From the NCBI GenBank assembly GCA_001890945.1, contig MLAX01000002.1, forward strand, positions 868,001 to 932,000: a stretch of 64,000 nucleotides of DNA, in the 5' to 3' direction. This DNA comes from Alphaproteobacteria bacterium AO1-B (GTDB lineage: Bacteria > Pseudomonadota > Alphaproteobacteria > Rhizobiales > Stappiaceae). The notes beneath the pieces were generated by a model, which was given only the letters and a program-made list of their open reading frames with translations, made no database searches and was not told where the DNA came from. A program made the translations under genes and the position numbers. Of this stretch, positions 1 through 7,548 are shown piece after piece; positions within the stretch are counted from its first letter, which is position 1, and each line of letters starts with the position of its first letter.

Positions 1-351
1 GACTTGCGCGAAAGCCCGGTTCTGGAAGTGATTGCGGCCCTGCGCGCTGAAGGCGTGGAGGTCACCGCTTACGACCCGGCCATCGTGCCTGGTCCGCATA
101 TCGCACAACAGTTTGAATATATGCAGCACGCTTCGCCGCATCTCAAAGCTGTTGTCGATGCCTTGCCCGACTTCCTGAAACAGACCCCGGAAGAGGCCAT
201 CGCGGACGCTGATGCAATCATCGTTTCGCAAAACGGTCCGGCCATTCGGAGTGTGATGAGATCCAAAAAGGAAGACGCGGCAGTGGTGGATTTGGTCCGC
301 CTGCACGCTGAACCGCCGGCATGCTCCCGCTATGCGGGGATCGGCTGGTAG
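1..351 (+). CDS. Nucleotide-sugar dehydrogenase (UDP-glucose/GDP-mannose family), C-terminal part only
   Basis: This is the last 116 codons of a gene that begins outside the window; the frame is open from base 1 (D-L-R-E-S). The stretch starting DLRESP, the following ALRAEGVEVTAYDP strand-helix and the closing DLV...GIGW pattern are those of the UDP-binding C-terminal domain of UDP-glucose/GDP-mannose dehydrogenases. The ending is closest in style to GDP-mannose 6-dehydrogenase (AlgD type). The family oxidises C6 of a nucleotide hexose twice with NAD+ to give a uronic acid for exopolysaccharide. The catalytic cysteine and the Rossmann domain lie upstream and cannot be checked, so the substrate is open. 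A strong terminator follows 78 bases after the stop. Confidence 0.85.
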   Translation, partial: DLRESPVLEVIAALRAEGVEVTAYDPAIVPGPHIAQQFEYMQHASPHLKAVVDALPDFLKQTPEEAIADADAIIVSQNGPAIRSVMRSKKEDAAVVDLVRLHAEPPACSRYAGIGW

Positions 352-428
352 GACCATCCACTCCCGTCCGCCTCCTCCCGTGGCCCCATCACAAAACCGG
401 AGGGGGCGGACACCTTTCAAATTGACCA

Positions 429-464
429 AGCCCCCGCTTCGGTTTCCGGAGCGGGGGCTTTTTC
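429..464 (+). terminator. Rho-independent terminator after the nucleotide-sugar dehydrogenase
   Basis: The arms AGCCCCCGCTT (429-439) and GAGCGGGGGCT (449-459) pair with one wobble over a short loop and run into a T tract (459-463). From there to 645 I see no gene; this stretch should hold the promoter of the GGDEF-EAL gene. Confidence 0.85.
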
Positions 465-645
465 GTCCACCGTGGCACTTGGATATCAAAGCCCAGTCTT
501 TAAGCTAATTCGCGGCACTATCGGCGAGAGGCTCGCCGGCGAAAAAGGGCCAATTTGAACGCTGGTCTTGTAAGGTCGTCATTGCGCTTTATGGTAGTGT
601 TTAGAGGACTGTATCAAAGACAAGTCATTTGAAACGGGGCAGAAA

Positions 646-1971
646 TTGGGAGATCAATCCGACGACGGTGACACGCCTGCCGCCTTGAAACAACGTATCG
701 CGGCACTGGAGCATCGGCTGGGCACAGACGATCTGACCGGCCTTGCGACGAAACAATGGTTCTTCGACTATTTCGCTGAGAACGCGCGTGACGCCGACGC
801 GCTCATGTTTATCGATCTGGACGACTTTAAGTCAGTGAACGACAACTATGGGCACGCGACAGGCGATCTGCTTTTGGTTCAAATAGCGTCCGCATTGAAA
901 ACAGCCGTTGGCGACAAGGGGACGGTCGCAAGGGTATCCGGCGACGAATTTGTCGGCTTGTTTCACGGCATAGATGACCAGGGCCTCGAAGCCATCAGCG
1001 GAGAGGTCTTGACCGCGATCAGCAAGTGCCAAGTCCCCGTCGGAGAGCTCCGCGTTTCGCGCCATGCATCAATCGGTCTTGCGAAAGTCAAACACGGCAT
1101 GAAGCCGCGCAATGCCTTGATCGAGGCTGACAAGGCGCTGATGGAGGCAAAGCGAACAGGCAAGCAGAAAGCGGTTTTGCTCAAAGAGCGCGGTCTCCAA
1201 TTGGCAACCGGTCAGCCAAGCGTTGAGGAGGTGCATCTGGGGCTGAACAGACTCGAAATCGGCTATTTCGTTCAGCCGATTTTCGACATAAGACAAGCTG
1301 AGTTGTGAGGCTATGAAGCCCTCTTGCGATGGCGGCGGCCGAATGGCGAAATCGTTGGCCCGGCACAGTTTCTTGAAACGATGACAGAGGCTTACAACTA
1401 TGGAGCCACACCGCCGCTGGAGGCGGCCCACGCGACTGCTGCCTGGGCGGCATTGAAACAGCACAAAAACATAGCATTCAACATCTCTAGCGCCTTCCTC
1501 GCGAAAGTTGCCGATCAAAAACTTGATTGGGTTCAGACGATTGTTGGCGACATTCCAACAGATCGTATCGTCTTTGAAATTGTGGAAACGGTTGTCGAAC
1601 AAGACACCAGCGATGTCAGCCGGGTTGTCAGCCAGTTGCGCGAGAAAGGGATCAAGGTCGCCCTGGATGACTTTGGCATTGGGCAGTCAACACTAAGCCG
1701 GCTGCAGACCGTACCGGTCGACTACGTCAAAATAGACAAGCACTTTCTGGCATCCGCAATTCAATCACCGCGAGACAAAGATATCCTGTTTCGGATGATT
1801 GACCTTATCCGCGCCAGCGAGGCAAAACCGGTTGTAGAAGGCATTGAAACAGAAGAACAACTTGCCTTGGTTTTGGAGACGTCGGCCGATTACGGACAAG
1901 GGTTCTATCTCGGCCGCCCCAATCCGACCGATCATTGGAATGCCTCCCCCCCGGAAATGCCCCGCCGCTGA
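646..1971 (+). pseudogene. GGDEF-EAL cyclic-di-GMP protein interrupted by an in-frame TGA
   Basis: Two open segments in the same frame, 646-1308 (220 aa) and 1309-1971, together make a 441-codon GGDEF-EAL protein. The only break is a TGA at 1306-1308, just before the GYEALLRW signature. The N-terminal half has DDLTGL, FIDLDDFK and a degenerate SGDEF (residues 98-102) in place of GGDEF, so cyclase activity is doubtful. The C-terminal half keeps the phosphodiesterase residues: E of EALLRW, N of NISS, E of FEIVE, DDFG, K of YVKID, EGIE and QG. No frameshift is present and the sequence after the stop shows no decay, so the nonsense change is recent, a sequence error, or read through. The start is TTG at 646 (no ATG or GTG in frame after a stop at 595). 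Alternative reading: two separate proteins, with the EAL part restarting at TTG 1324 and losing its EAL motif. Confidence 0.75.
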
Positions 1972-2109
1972 AAATTTCGACCGGTTTGCTAACGCCTGAT
2001 TGGCCAAACTTGTCTCTTCCCTGCAGCTTTGATCACTTGTTTTTTTGCACGGTAGAAACGTTTTTCTGAGGTCAGCGATCTTCATCTTGAGATTTGGTTT
2101 AACAGTGAA

Positions 2110-2826
2110 CTAACTGCCCGGATCAGCCTCATGAAAGCTCTCTGTTATTTCTTTGATTTTCCCGGTATCCAACATGTCCCGCAAAACACGCGTGACGTTT
2201 GGTACCAAATGGCCGTTTTTTGAATGCAGGTAATGGAAAAAATCGACCTGCCCCAAGGAATCGCCAACAGCTTCGATGCATCCGCGATCCTCGCGTTTGG
2301 AATAGATGTCCAAGGCAATCTGAGGACCGACCACGGCGTCCAATCGATCCAGTTTGAGCATGCCGAAAAGCTCTTGAAAGGTGTCTCCCAACCACACATC
2401 GTCATACCCCTCAGTGTATTTCGATAGTAGCCGAGCGCCGTTTATCCGGCCCCAACGTTTTTGCTTGACGGAATTGCCATCTAACAAGTCGGGATTGCAG
2501 GAAAATATCCTGATGTCGATCTGCAGGATCAGCACGTCGATCCGTGTCAGAAACGGAAACGCCTGATCAAACAGTTTTGGCCCGGCAATGATGCCGTCTA
2601 CCTCGTTGGAAGATGTGGTAAGAATATTTCGGGACCGAGCCATGGGCAGTTTGGTAATTGAAATGCCCAGCTGATCATACGCGCTTTCAACGATGCGCAC
2701 GGCCAGCGCAACCGGTGCAGCATTCTGGGCCATGGAAAACGTCAACGTGTCCTGCGCTTGCGATGACGGCACAAGCCAGTGCGATAACCCCAGAACAAAG
2801 ACCAACGTTTTTAGCCCTGCCCGCAT
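2110..2826 (-). CDS. Periplasmic solute-binding protein (bacterial SBP family 3-like)
   Basis: The protein has 238 residues. It begins with a Sec signal peptide (MRAGLK, a hydrophobic core, then SSQAQ as the likely cleavage region). The mature part resembles the small extracellular solute-binding family 3 proteins: an early TFSMAQNAAPVA segment, a central VDGIIAGP, then LDRLDAVVGP and a C-terminal helix with VLRDMLDTGKIKEI. I chose the ATG at 2826 because a GGAG core lies 6 bases upstream; a TTG four codons earlier would place that ribosome site inside the gene. No permease or ATPase genes adjoin it, so it may be an orphan sensor or binding protein of the kind often annotated as transporter substrate-binding domain protein. 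The ligand is unknown. It converges with the GGDEF-EAL gene. Confidence 0.7.
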   Translation of the reverse strand: MRAGLKTLVFVLGLSHWLVPSSQAQDTLTFSMAQNAAPVALAVRIVESAYDQLGISITKLPMARSRNILTTSSNEVDGIIAGPKLFDQAFPFLTRIDVLILQIDIRIFSCNPDLLDGNSVKQKRWGRINGARLLSKYTEGYDDVWLGDTFQELFGMLKLDRLDAVVGPQIALDIYSKREDRGCIEAVGDSLGQVDFFHYLHSKNGHLVPNVTRVLRDMLDTGKIKEITESFHEADPGS

Positions 2827-2877
2827 CCACCTCTCCAAGTAACGCAGTATCCTAAACAGTAAAAAACATCATTCCAG

Positions 2878-3126
2878 TTACGTCTTTCGCCTCCCGATCC
2901 GGGTGGCAATGAAACCGATGATCCGATCCGCAAACGTCAGCACAACGAAAACAGCCAGAAGCCCGACGAAGAACCGCATGTCGGTAAGTAGAGTTCCCCT
3001 GGCATAGGTGCGCGCACCTATGTTGGCGTAGATCCAAGCGTAATAGGCGACAGCTGTCGCAGCGCCGGTCAAAACCAGAGCAATTGCGATCGTTTGCACA
3101 GCCGGACGTTTGGGATTGTCGCTCAT
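2878..3126 (-). CDS. Small two-helix membrane protein, last gene of the triple-Rieske locus
   Basis: 82 residues with two predicted membrane helices, about residues 10-30 and 51-72, separated by a polar loop, and a basic tail ending RRKT. I recognise no family. Its ATG overlaps the stop of the gene before it by 4 bases (ATGA), so it is translationally coupled to the membrane module at 2878-5336. The likely role is a structural or assembly subunit of that module, by context only. Confidence 0.65.
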   Translation of the reverse strand: MSDNPKRPAVQTIAIALVLTGAATAVAYYAWIYANIGARTYARGTLLTDMRFFVGLLAVFVVLTFADRIIGFIATRIGRRKT

Positions 3127-3884
3127 TTCAGGATCCTCGCCGTTGAGAGATCCGCCTTGAAGACCAACAGATCGTCCAGACGTTCGACATCGCCTTCCAC
3201 CTCAATGAAAAGCGCAAGCAGATCCCGGATCTCGTCGCCCAGAAGATTGCCGTCCTTGTCCGCCATCAGGAAAAAACTGCGGCCTTCGACCGGACCGGTG
3301 GAGACAAACACCGGAGGAATGCCTCCGGTGAGGCACAGATCGGCGCAGGCCTTGTGGGCAAGCCCCTGCCCCGGCCGCATGGCACCGGCATAGCATTTGC
3401 CGTCGCAGATCTCTCCGGCAAGTTTCCAGCGCCCAAGCGGCACAGCGTCGCTTGGATTGAAGTTGCCCGCGCCATCTTCCGTTGCCTCCACCTGACCAAC
3501 CTGGATCATGGTGAGATCGCCGCGGTTGACCGGAACGCCGCGCAAGGTGACCGGCGTCCCTGCATTCGCCTCTGCCGGACCGAACACGCCGCGTTTTCCC
3601 TGACCGGACAGCATATAGGTCCGCGGCCCGCTCCCCCCGTTGCCAGGCACCCGGAATACCGGATAGGGCCTCAGTTCCAGCAGTCCGGCCTGTTCAAAAC
3701 GGTTGCCCCATTGAAACCCGCCGCTGCCCGGATCGTTCTGGGTTGAGGACAACGCCAGGGCGGCCAGCGCCATGCCACCCGCAAAACATAGTGAAAAGAC
3801 CAGAGCGAACACGGCGAGCGGTTTTGGAACGGCGTTCAGATAGCCAACGAAAAATGGCGCGTCCTTGGTTTGTTTCCAGCTCAT
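3123..3884 (-). CDS. Membrane-anchored periplasmic protein with a Cys/His cluster, unknown function
   Basis: 253 residues. One membrane helix (about residues 22-45) anchors a mostly beta, exported-looking domain. The notable part is residues 158-194: GEICDGKC, then PGQGLAH, KACADLC and GGIPPVFV, giving C160, C164, H177, C180 and C184. Two C-x3-C pairs around a histidine are a plausible metal or cofactor site. I have a general memory of the same motif in uncharacterised bacterial proteins near respiratory genes, but I cannot name a family. It overlaps both neighbours by 4 bases (ATGA). The partner upstream is a ferric-reductase-like membrane protein with a Rieske domain, so a periplasmic electron-transfer role is the best inference. 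Confidence 0.65.
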   Translation of the reverse strand: MSWKQTKDAPFFVGYLNAVPKPLAVFALVFSLCFAGGMALAALALSSTQNDPGSGGFQWGNRFEQAGLLELRPYPVFRVPGNGGSGPRTYMLSGQGKRGVFGPAEANAGTPVTLRGVPVNRGDLTMIQVGQVEATEDGAGNFNPSDAVPLGRWKLAGEICDGKCYAGAMRPGQGLAHKACADLCLTGGIPPVFVSTGPVEGRSFFLMADKDGNLLGDEIRDLLALFIEVEGDVERLDDLLVFKADLSTARILK

Positions 3885-4948
3885 GCGCCTTCTCCGAGTT
3901 TGACCGGTTCAACATGCGTTCCGGGCGGCAAGGCTTTCGGATCCAGGAGCACCGTCGATCCAATCAATTTTAGCCGGTAGGTCGAGATCTTCTCGGTAAA
4001 CGGTTCCGGAGCCCGCCCGTCGGCGAGGTTGTACTGATATCCATGCCACGGGCAGGTAATGCAGCCCCACAGGACCTTTCCCTCTCCCAGCGGCCCGTTT
4101 TGGTGGGCGCAGGCATTTGTGATCGCGGACAGTTTGCCGTCATACTTGAAGATCGCGACACGCTCGTCGTCGTCCAGCGTCACCACCTTGGCGCAATCCT
4201 CATCGATCTCGTTTACCTCGCCGGCAATGACCCAGCCCGCCTGCTCTAGCGAAGCCTTTGCCGTGGCTTCGCCGCGCTCGCGCGCTGCTTCCATCCGCCC
4301 GGTCGCAAAGTGGAGGCCGCAGACCAGCACAACACTCGCCGTGACCAGACTTGTCAGTATCGGATCCCCGGGGCCTTGCAGCGCGCCCAGCACCACGTGC
4401 AGCACGACAAAGGCATACGCGATATAAATTGACATGTGCAGTGCTTTCCAGAGTGGGGCTCCAAGAAAACTCAGCCAGAAATCATGGCTGGTGGCGGCAA
4501 GCACAAACAAGATCAGCAGCGCCCCAATGCCCAGCGCCTCGAAGGGAAAGCCAAGGATCTGACCGTAACTGGTATTGGACGACAGCAGCGCAATGTATTT
4601 GTCCGTCGGCGAGAAATTGTAATACCAACCGAGCACATAATTGGCATGGACAGCGGCAATCCCGGCGGTCAACACACCGAAGTGCCGCCGATTGTATAAA
4701 AGCGGCAGGAAACGCCGGTCGAGCCGGGCGAGCGGTCCGATGCACAGGATAACGGTGAGCATCAAGAACGCGCAGCTGCCGAAGGCGCGCATGCGCAACG
4801 TTGCCCCGTCAATCGGTTTGGTCATATCCTCAAAGGCCGGGGCATAGCGGATAAAGACATAGAGATAGAGCGCGACCGCGATCAGCAGCACGCCGTCATA
4901 GACCAGCTTGTTCCGGTTCCAAAGAACCGGAGTGTACTGAACGCTCAT
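3881..4948 (-). CDS. Ferric-reductase-like transmembrane protein fused to a Rieske [2Fe-2S] domain
   Basis: 355 residues. The first 215 form about six membrane helices of the ferric reductase-like (YedZ/MsrQ-type) fold; H101, H171 and H184 sit inside helices and are candidates for b-heme ligation. Residues 235-335 are a Rieske domain with C280-x-H282 and C299-P-W-H302, the full ligand set for a [2Fe-2S] cluster. By family knowledge such proteins pass electrons between a quinol or flavoprotein and a redox partner across the membrane. Here heme and Rieske centre are in one chain. The gene is coupled by 4-base ATGA overlaps to genes on both sides. It is one of three Rieske-domain proteins in this locus. 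Confidence 0.8.
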   Translation of the reverse strand: MSVQYTPVLWNRNKLVYDGVLLIAVALYLYVFIRYAPAFEDMTKPIDGATLRMRAFGSCAFLMLTVILCIGPLARLDRRFLPLLYNRRHFGVLTAGIAAVHANYVLGWYYNFSPTDKYIALLSSNTSYGQILGFPFEALGIGALLILFVLAATSHDFWLSFLGAPLWKALHMSIYIAYAFVVLHVVLGALQGPGDPILTSLVTASVVLVCGLHFATGRMEAARERGEATAKASLEQAGWVIAGEVNEIDEDCAKVVTLDDDERVAIFKYDGKLSAITNACAHQNGPLGEGKVLWGCITCPWHGYQYNLADGRAPEPFTEKISTYRLKLIGSTVLLDPKALPPGTHVEPVKLGEGA

Positions 4949-5118
4949 TGGTTCCCCTCCCCGGTTGCCGCCGCATTTGCAGGCGCTTCAATCAGGATTG
5001 CCGGCCGGTCCGCAGGCGGGGTTTGCCGCAAGGCAAGGATGGTGAAGAAAGCCAGAGGCAGTGCGATCCCAAGCACCGTCCAAATCCGGGCATGCGCGGT
5101 CCGGTGGGCCCGTTTCAT
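4945..5118 (-). CDS. Very small single-helix membrane protein in the Rieske locus
   Basis: 57 residues, starting MKRAHRTAHAR: a basic N-terminus, one hydrophobic helix (about residues 12-30) and an Ala/Pro-rich tail. I chose the ATG at 5118 because it overlaps the previous stop by 4 bases and continues the ATGA coupling of the whole module; a start at 5184 would lie deep inside the upstream gene. No family recognised. Confidence 0.55.
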   Translation of the reverse strand: MKRAHRTAHARIWTVLGIALPLAFFTILALRQTPPADRPAILIEAPANAAATGEGNQ

Positions 5119-5336
5119 GGTTTGCCCCCCTTTGTCCTTTCCAGAACAGCCCACCGATAGAGAACCAGCGGCCAGATGAGACAAATGCCGGGGATCAACA
5201 GCGGACGAAAGGCATAGGAGCCGTTGGCCGACGGCTCTATCCGGTCAATGCCAATCACCAGGAACAAAGCCGCAACAATCCCGCCTGCATAAAGGTAGTA
5301 ACGGCCCAGTTCTATCAGAAATGAAGCTGTCTCCAA
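5115..5336 (-). CDS. Small two-helix membrane protein, first gene of the coupled module
   Basis: 73 residues with two hydrophobic segments (about 10-30 and 42-62) and a short charged C-terminus (ERTKGGKP). I place the start at TTG 5336 because AGGGGGAG ends 4 bases upstream; the longer TTG start at 5354 would bury that site. No family recognised. The 204-base gap to the upstream thiamine-diphosphate gene holds a palindromic repeat, so the five-gene membrane module may have its own promoter or be read through. Confidence 0.55.
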   Translation of the reverse strand: METASFLIELGRYYLYAGGIVAALFLVIGIDRIEPSANGSYAFRPLLIPGICLIWPLVLYRWAVLERTKGGKP

Positions 5337-5391
5337 TTTTCTCCCCCTACACAAGTATCTAACGCTTGTTGGCGCCAGCTAATCAGCGCTA

Positions 5392-5460
5392 TCCCGGCCT
5401 TGAGCCGGGACCCCAAGCCGCCCCAAGCACTGAACCCTAGACCCCGGATCAAGTCCGGGG
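5392..5460. repeat. Composite intergenic palindromic repeat
   Basis: Two palindromes sit 31 bases apart: TCCCGGC (5392-5398) with GCCGGGA (5404-5410), and CCCCGGA (5442-5448) with TCCGGGG (5454-5460). Loops are 5 bases. The motif (GATCAAG or CTTGA loop inside a CCCGG stem) matches the style of dispersed intergenic repeats I know from alphaproteobacterial genomes. In RNA it would fold into two stable hairpins between the thiamine-diphosphate gene and the membrane module, which could give differential expression. Confidence 0.6.
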
Positions 5461-5540
5461 CGGCACAGCATGTGCCGGCAAGTCCATTACCCCACAGCAT
5501 TCTATCCTTCCCAATAGCGCCGCACCTAATTCATCTCGCC

Positions 5541-7517
5541 TTACACAAGATCCGCGTCGGTCACGATTTCCACCAAGGACGGCCCGTCATGCGCAATCGC
5601 TTCGGCGATGGCGGCATGGAGCTCTGCGGCTTCCGTGACCCGGTGCCCATGTCCACCGCAGAGCCTTGCGAAGGCCGCGAAGGACGGGTTGGTGAGGCTC
5701 GTCTCCCAGACCGGCCATTCACCCGACCGCTGTTCTTTCGAGATCTTACCGAGTTCGGAGTTGTTGAGAAGGATGTGCGTGATGTTCATGCCGTATTTGA
5801 CGGCCGTGGTGAACTCCATCGCGTATTGCCCGAACCCACCGTCCCCGGAGATCGAGATAACATTGCGGCCGCGATACTCTTCGAAATCCTGTGTGGCACA
5901 CCAGGCGCCCAGCGCTGCCGGCAGACTGAACCCGATTGACCCGAGATATCCGGACATCAGGATGCGTTGGCCACGTGGCTCAAAATACCGGCCGAAGGAA
6001 TAGGTGTTGTTGCCCACATCCACCGGAATGATCGCATCTTCCGGACACAGCTCCGTCAGCGCCTTGAAGACCGCTGCGGCGTGTATTCCAAGACCCTGGT
6101 CTTCGCTTAAGCGGGTTTCCTTCTCCTCCCGCCACATATGCCAACGCTCGAACAGCTCGGTAAGCTGGTGCGCGGCATGGGCGGACTTTTCGACCATTGG
6201 ATGGACCGCATCACAGAAAGCCCCGATTTCGCCCCAGACCGGCAGCGTCACCGGATGGAATTTGCCAAGCTGCATGCGTTCGTAATCGACTTGAATGATC
6301 GGATTGTAGGGCGCGATACCCGTGTGATTGGCAAAGGACGAGCCCAGCGCCAGGATCAAGTCGGCCTCGTTCATGAGCCAACTGGCGATCGGGGTTCCGG
6401 AACGGCCCAGCACTCCGGCGGCGTTTGGATGATTGTCCGGTATAAGCCCCTTGCCCTTGAAGGTGGTCATGATCGGCGCACCCAGATGTTCGGCCAGTGC
6501 GATCACCTTGTCCCGTGCGTTTATCGCGCCGTAGCCCATGATGATGACCGGCCGCTTGGCGTCCCCGATCATCTGCGCAGCCCGTTGAAGATCCTCGCGC
6601 GCCGGAACAACGGTAGAGCCTCCAACCCTTCCTTGTGGGCCGGATGCTGACTGATCGCTCGGCAGGGTTTGAACATCATCGGGGAAGATAAGGTGAGACA
6701 CGTCTTGGTCGACGATCGCGGTCTTCAACGCAAGCGTCATCAGTTCTGCATGATTGGACGACGTCAGTACCGGTTGGGAGAACCGGGCCACGGCCTCAAA
6801 GGCTGATTTCAGGTCTATGTCCTGAAAGGCACCCGGCCCAAAGACCTGCGTCTGGACCTGTCCTGTTAATGCGAGCACAGGCGCACGATCCACCTTGGCG
6901 TCCCATAAGCCCGTCACAAGGTTCGTCGCGCCTGGTCCGGCGATTGTCAGACAGCCGGCGGGTTTACCCGTCAATTTGCCGTAGGCGGAGGCGGCAAACG
7001 CTGCAGCTCCTTCGTGCCTGATCCCAACATAGCCGAGCTTGCCCTTGTTCACCTGAAGCCGGATGGCCTCGGCAAGCCCAAGGTTTGAGTGACCGACCAT
7101 CCCGAAAATACGTTTCACACCCCAATTGACCATGGTCTCTGCCATGACATCGGTCACGGTGCGTTCATGCTCAGGCTCTGGTTCCAGCCCAACGAAAATC
7201 TCGCCGTTTTCGACCTTGAGGGGATAAAGCTCCTGTCCGCTGTCTTCGTGGCCTCCCGGCGGCTTTCCGGTCAGCGGGTCAAAGTCCCATCCGTGCCAGG
7301 GACAGCGGATCCAGCACTTGCCATCCACTCCCTTCTCTATTGAGCCTTCTCCAAGGGGTCCACGCTGATGCGGACAGTGATTGTCCATCGCGGCCCACTG
7401 ACCATCGAAGTGCGACAGGCAAATGGATGTGGTGCGCGCCGTAACCGTTTTGACGCGTCCTTCCGGTAAATCATTCACATGACCGACCTTGATCCAGTCG
7501 AGATTTTGAGCGTCCAT
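5541..7517 (-). CDS. Thiamine-diphosphate enzyme with N-terminal Rieske domain
   Basis: 658 residues. Residues 1-112 are a Rieske ferredoxin domain with C48-x-H50 and C72-x2-H75. Residues 118-658 have the acetolactate synthase/pyruvate oxidase architecture: an N-terminal pyrimidine-binding domain with the catalytic glutamate (E169 in IRHEGAAAF), GPGATN, a central domain (around VIIMGYGA), and a C-terminal domain with the GDGGFGQ...NN diphosphate/Mg motif. The family decarboxylates 2-oxo acids; a fused Rieske centre suggests electrons leave one at a time towards a carrier, as in pyruvate:quinone-type enzymes, but the substrate cannot be read from the sequence. Start ATG 7517 has GGAGG 5 bases upstream. 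It follows the glutamate-synthase-like gene by 31 bases, so the two form one transcript. Confidence 0.85.
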   Translation of the reverse strand: MDAQNLDWIKVGHVNDLPEGRVKTVTARTTSICLSHFDGQWAAMDNHCPHQRGPLGEGSIEKGVDGKCWIRCPWHGWDFDPLTGKPPGGHEDSGQELYPLKVENGEIFVGLEPEPEHERTVTDVMAETMVNWGVKRIFGMVGHSNLGLAEAIRLQVNKGKLGYVGIRHEGAAAFAASAYGKLTGKPAGCLTIAGPGATNLVTGLWDAKVDRAPVLALTGQVQTQVFGPGAFQDIDLKSAFEAVARFSQPVLTSSNHAELMTLALKTAIVDQDVSHLIFPDDVQTLPSDQSASGPQGRVGGSTVVPAREDLQRAAQMIGDAKRPVIIMGYGAINARDKVIALAEHLGAPIMTTFKGKGLIPDNHPNAAGVLGRSGTPIASWLMNEADLILALGSSFANHTGIAPYNPIIQVDYERMQLGKFHPVTLPVWGEIGAFCDAVHPMVEKSAHAAHQLTELFERWHMWREEKETRLSEDQGLGIHAAAVFKALTELCPEDAIIPVDVGNNTYSFGRYFEPRGQRILMSGYLGSIGFSLPAALGAWCATQDFEEYRGRNVISISGDGGFGQYAMEFTTAVKYGMNITHILLNNSELGKISKEQRSGEWPVWETSLTNPSFAAFARLCGGHGHRVTEAAELHAAIAEAIAHDGPSLVEIVTDADLV

Positions 7518-7548
7518 GACTTCCTCCCTCAAAACTTATCGGCCCGGA

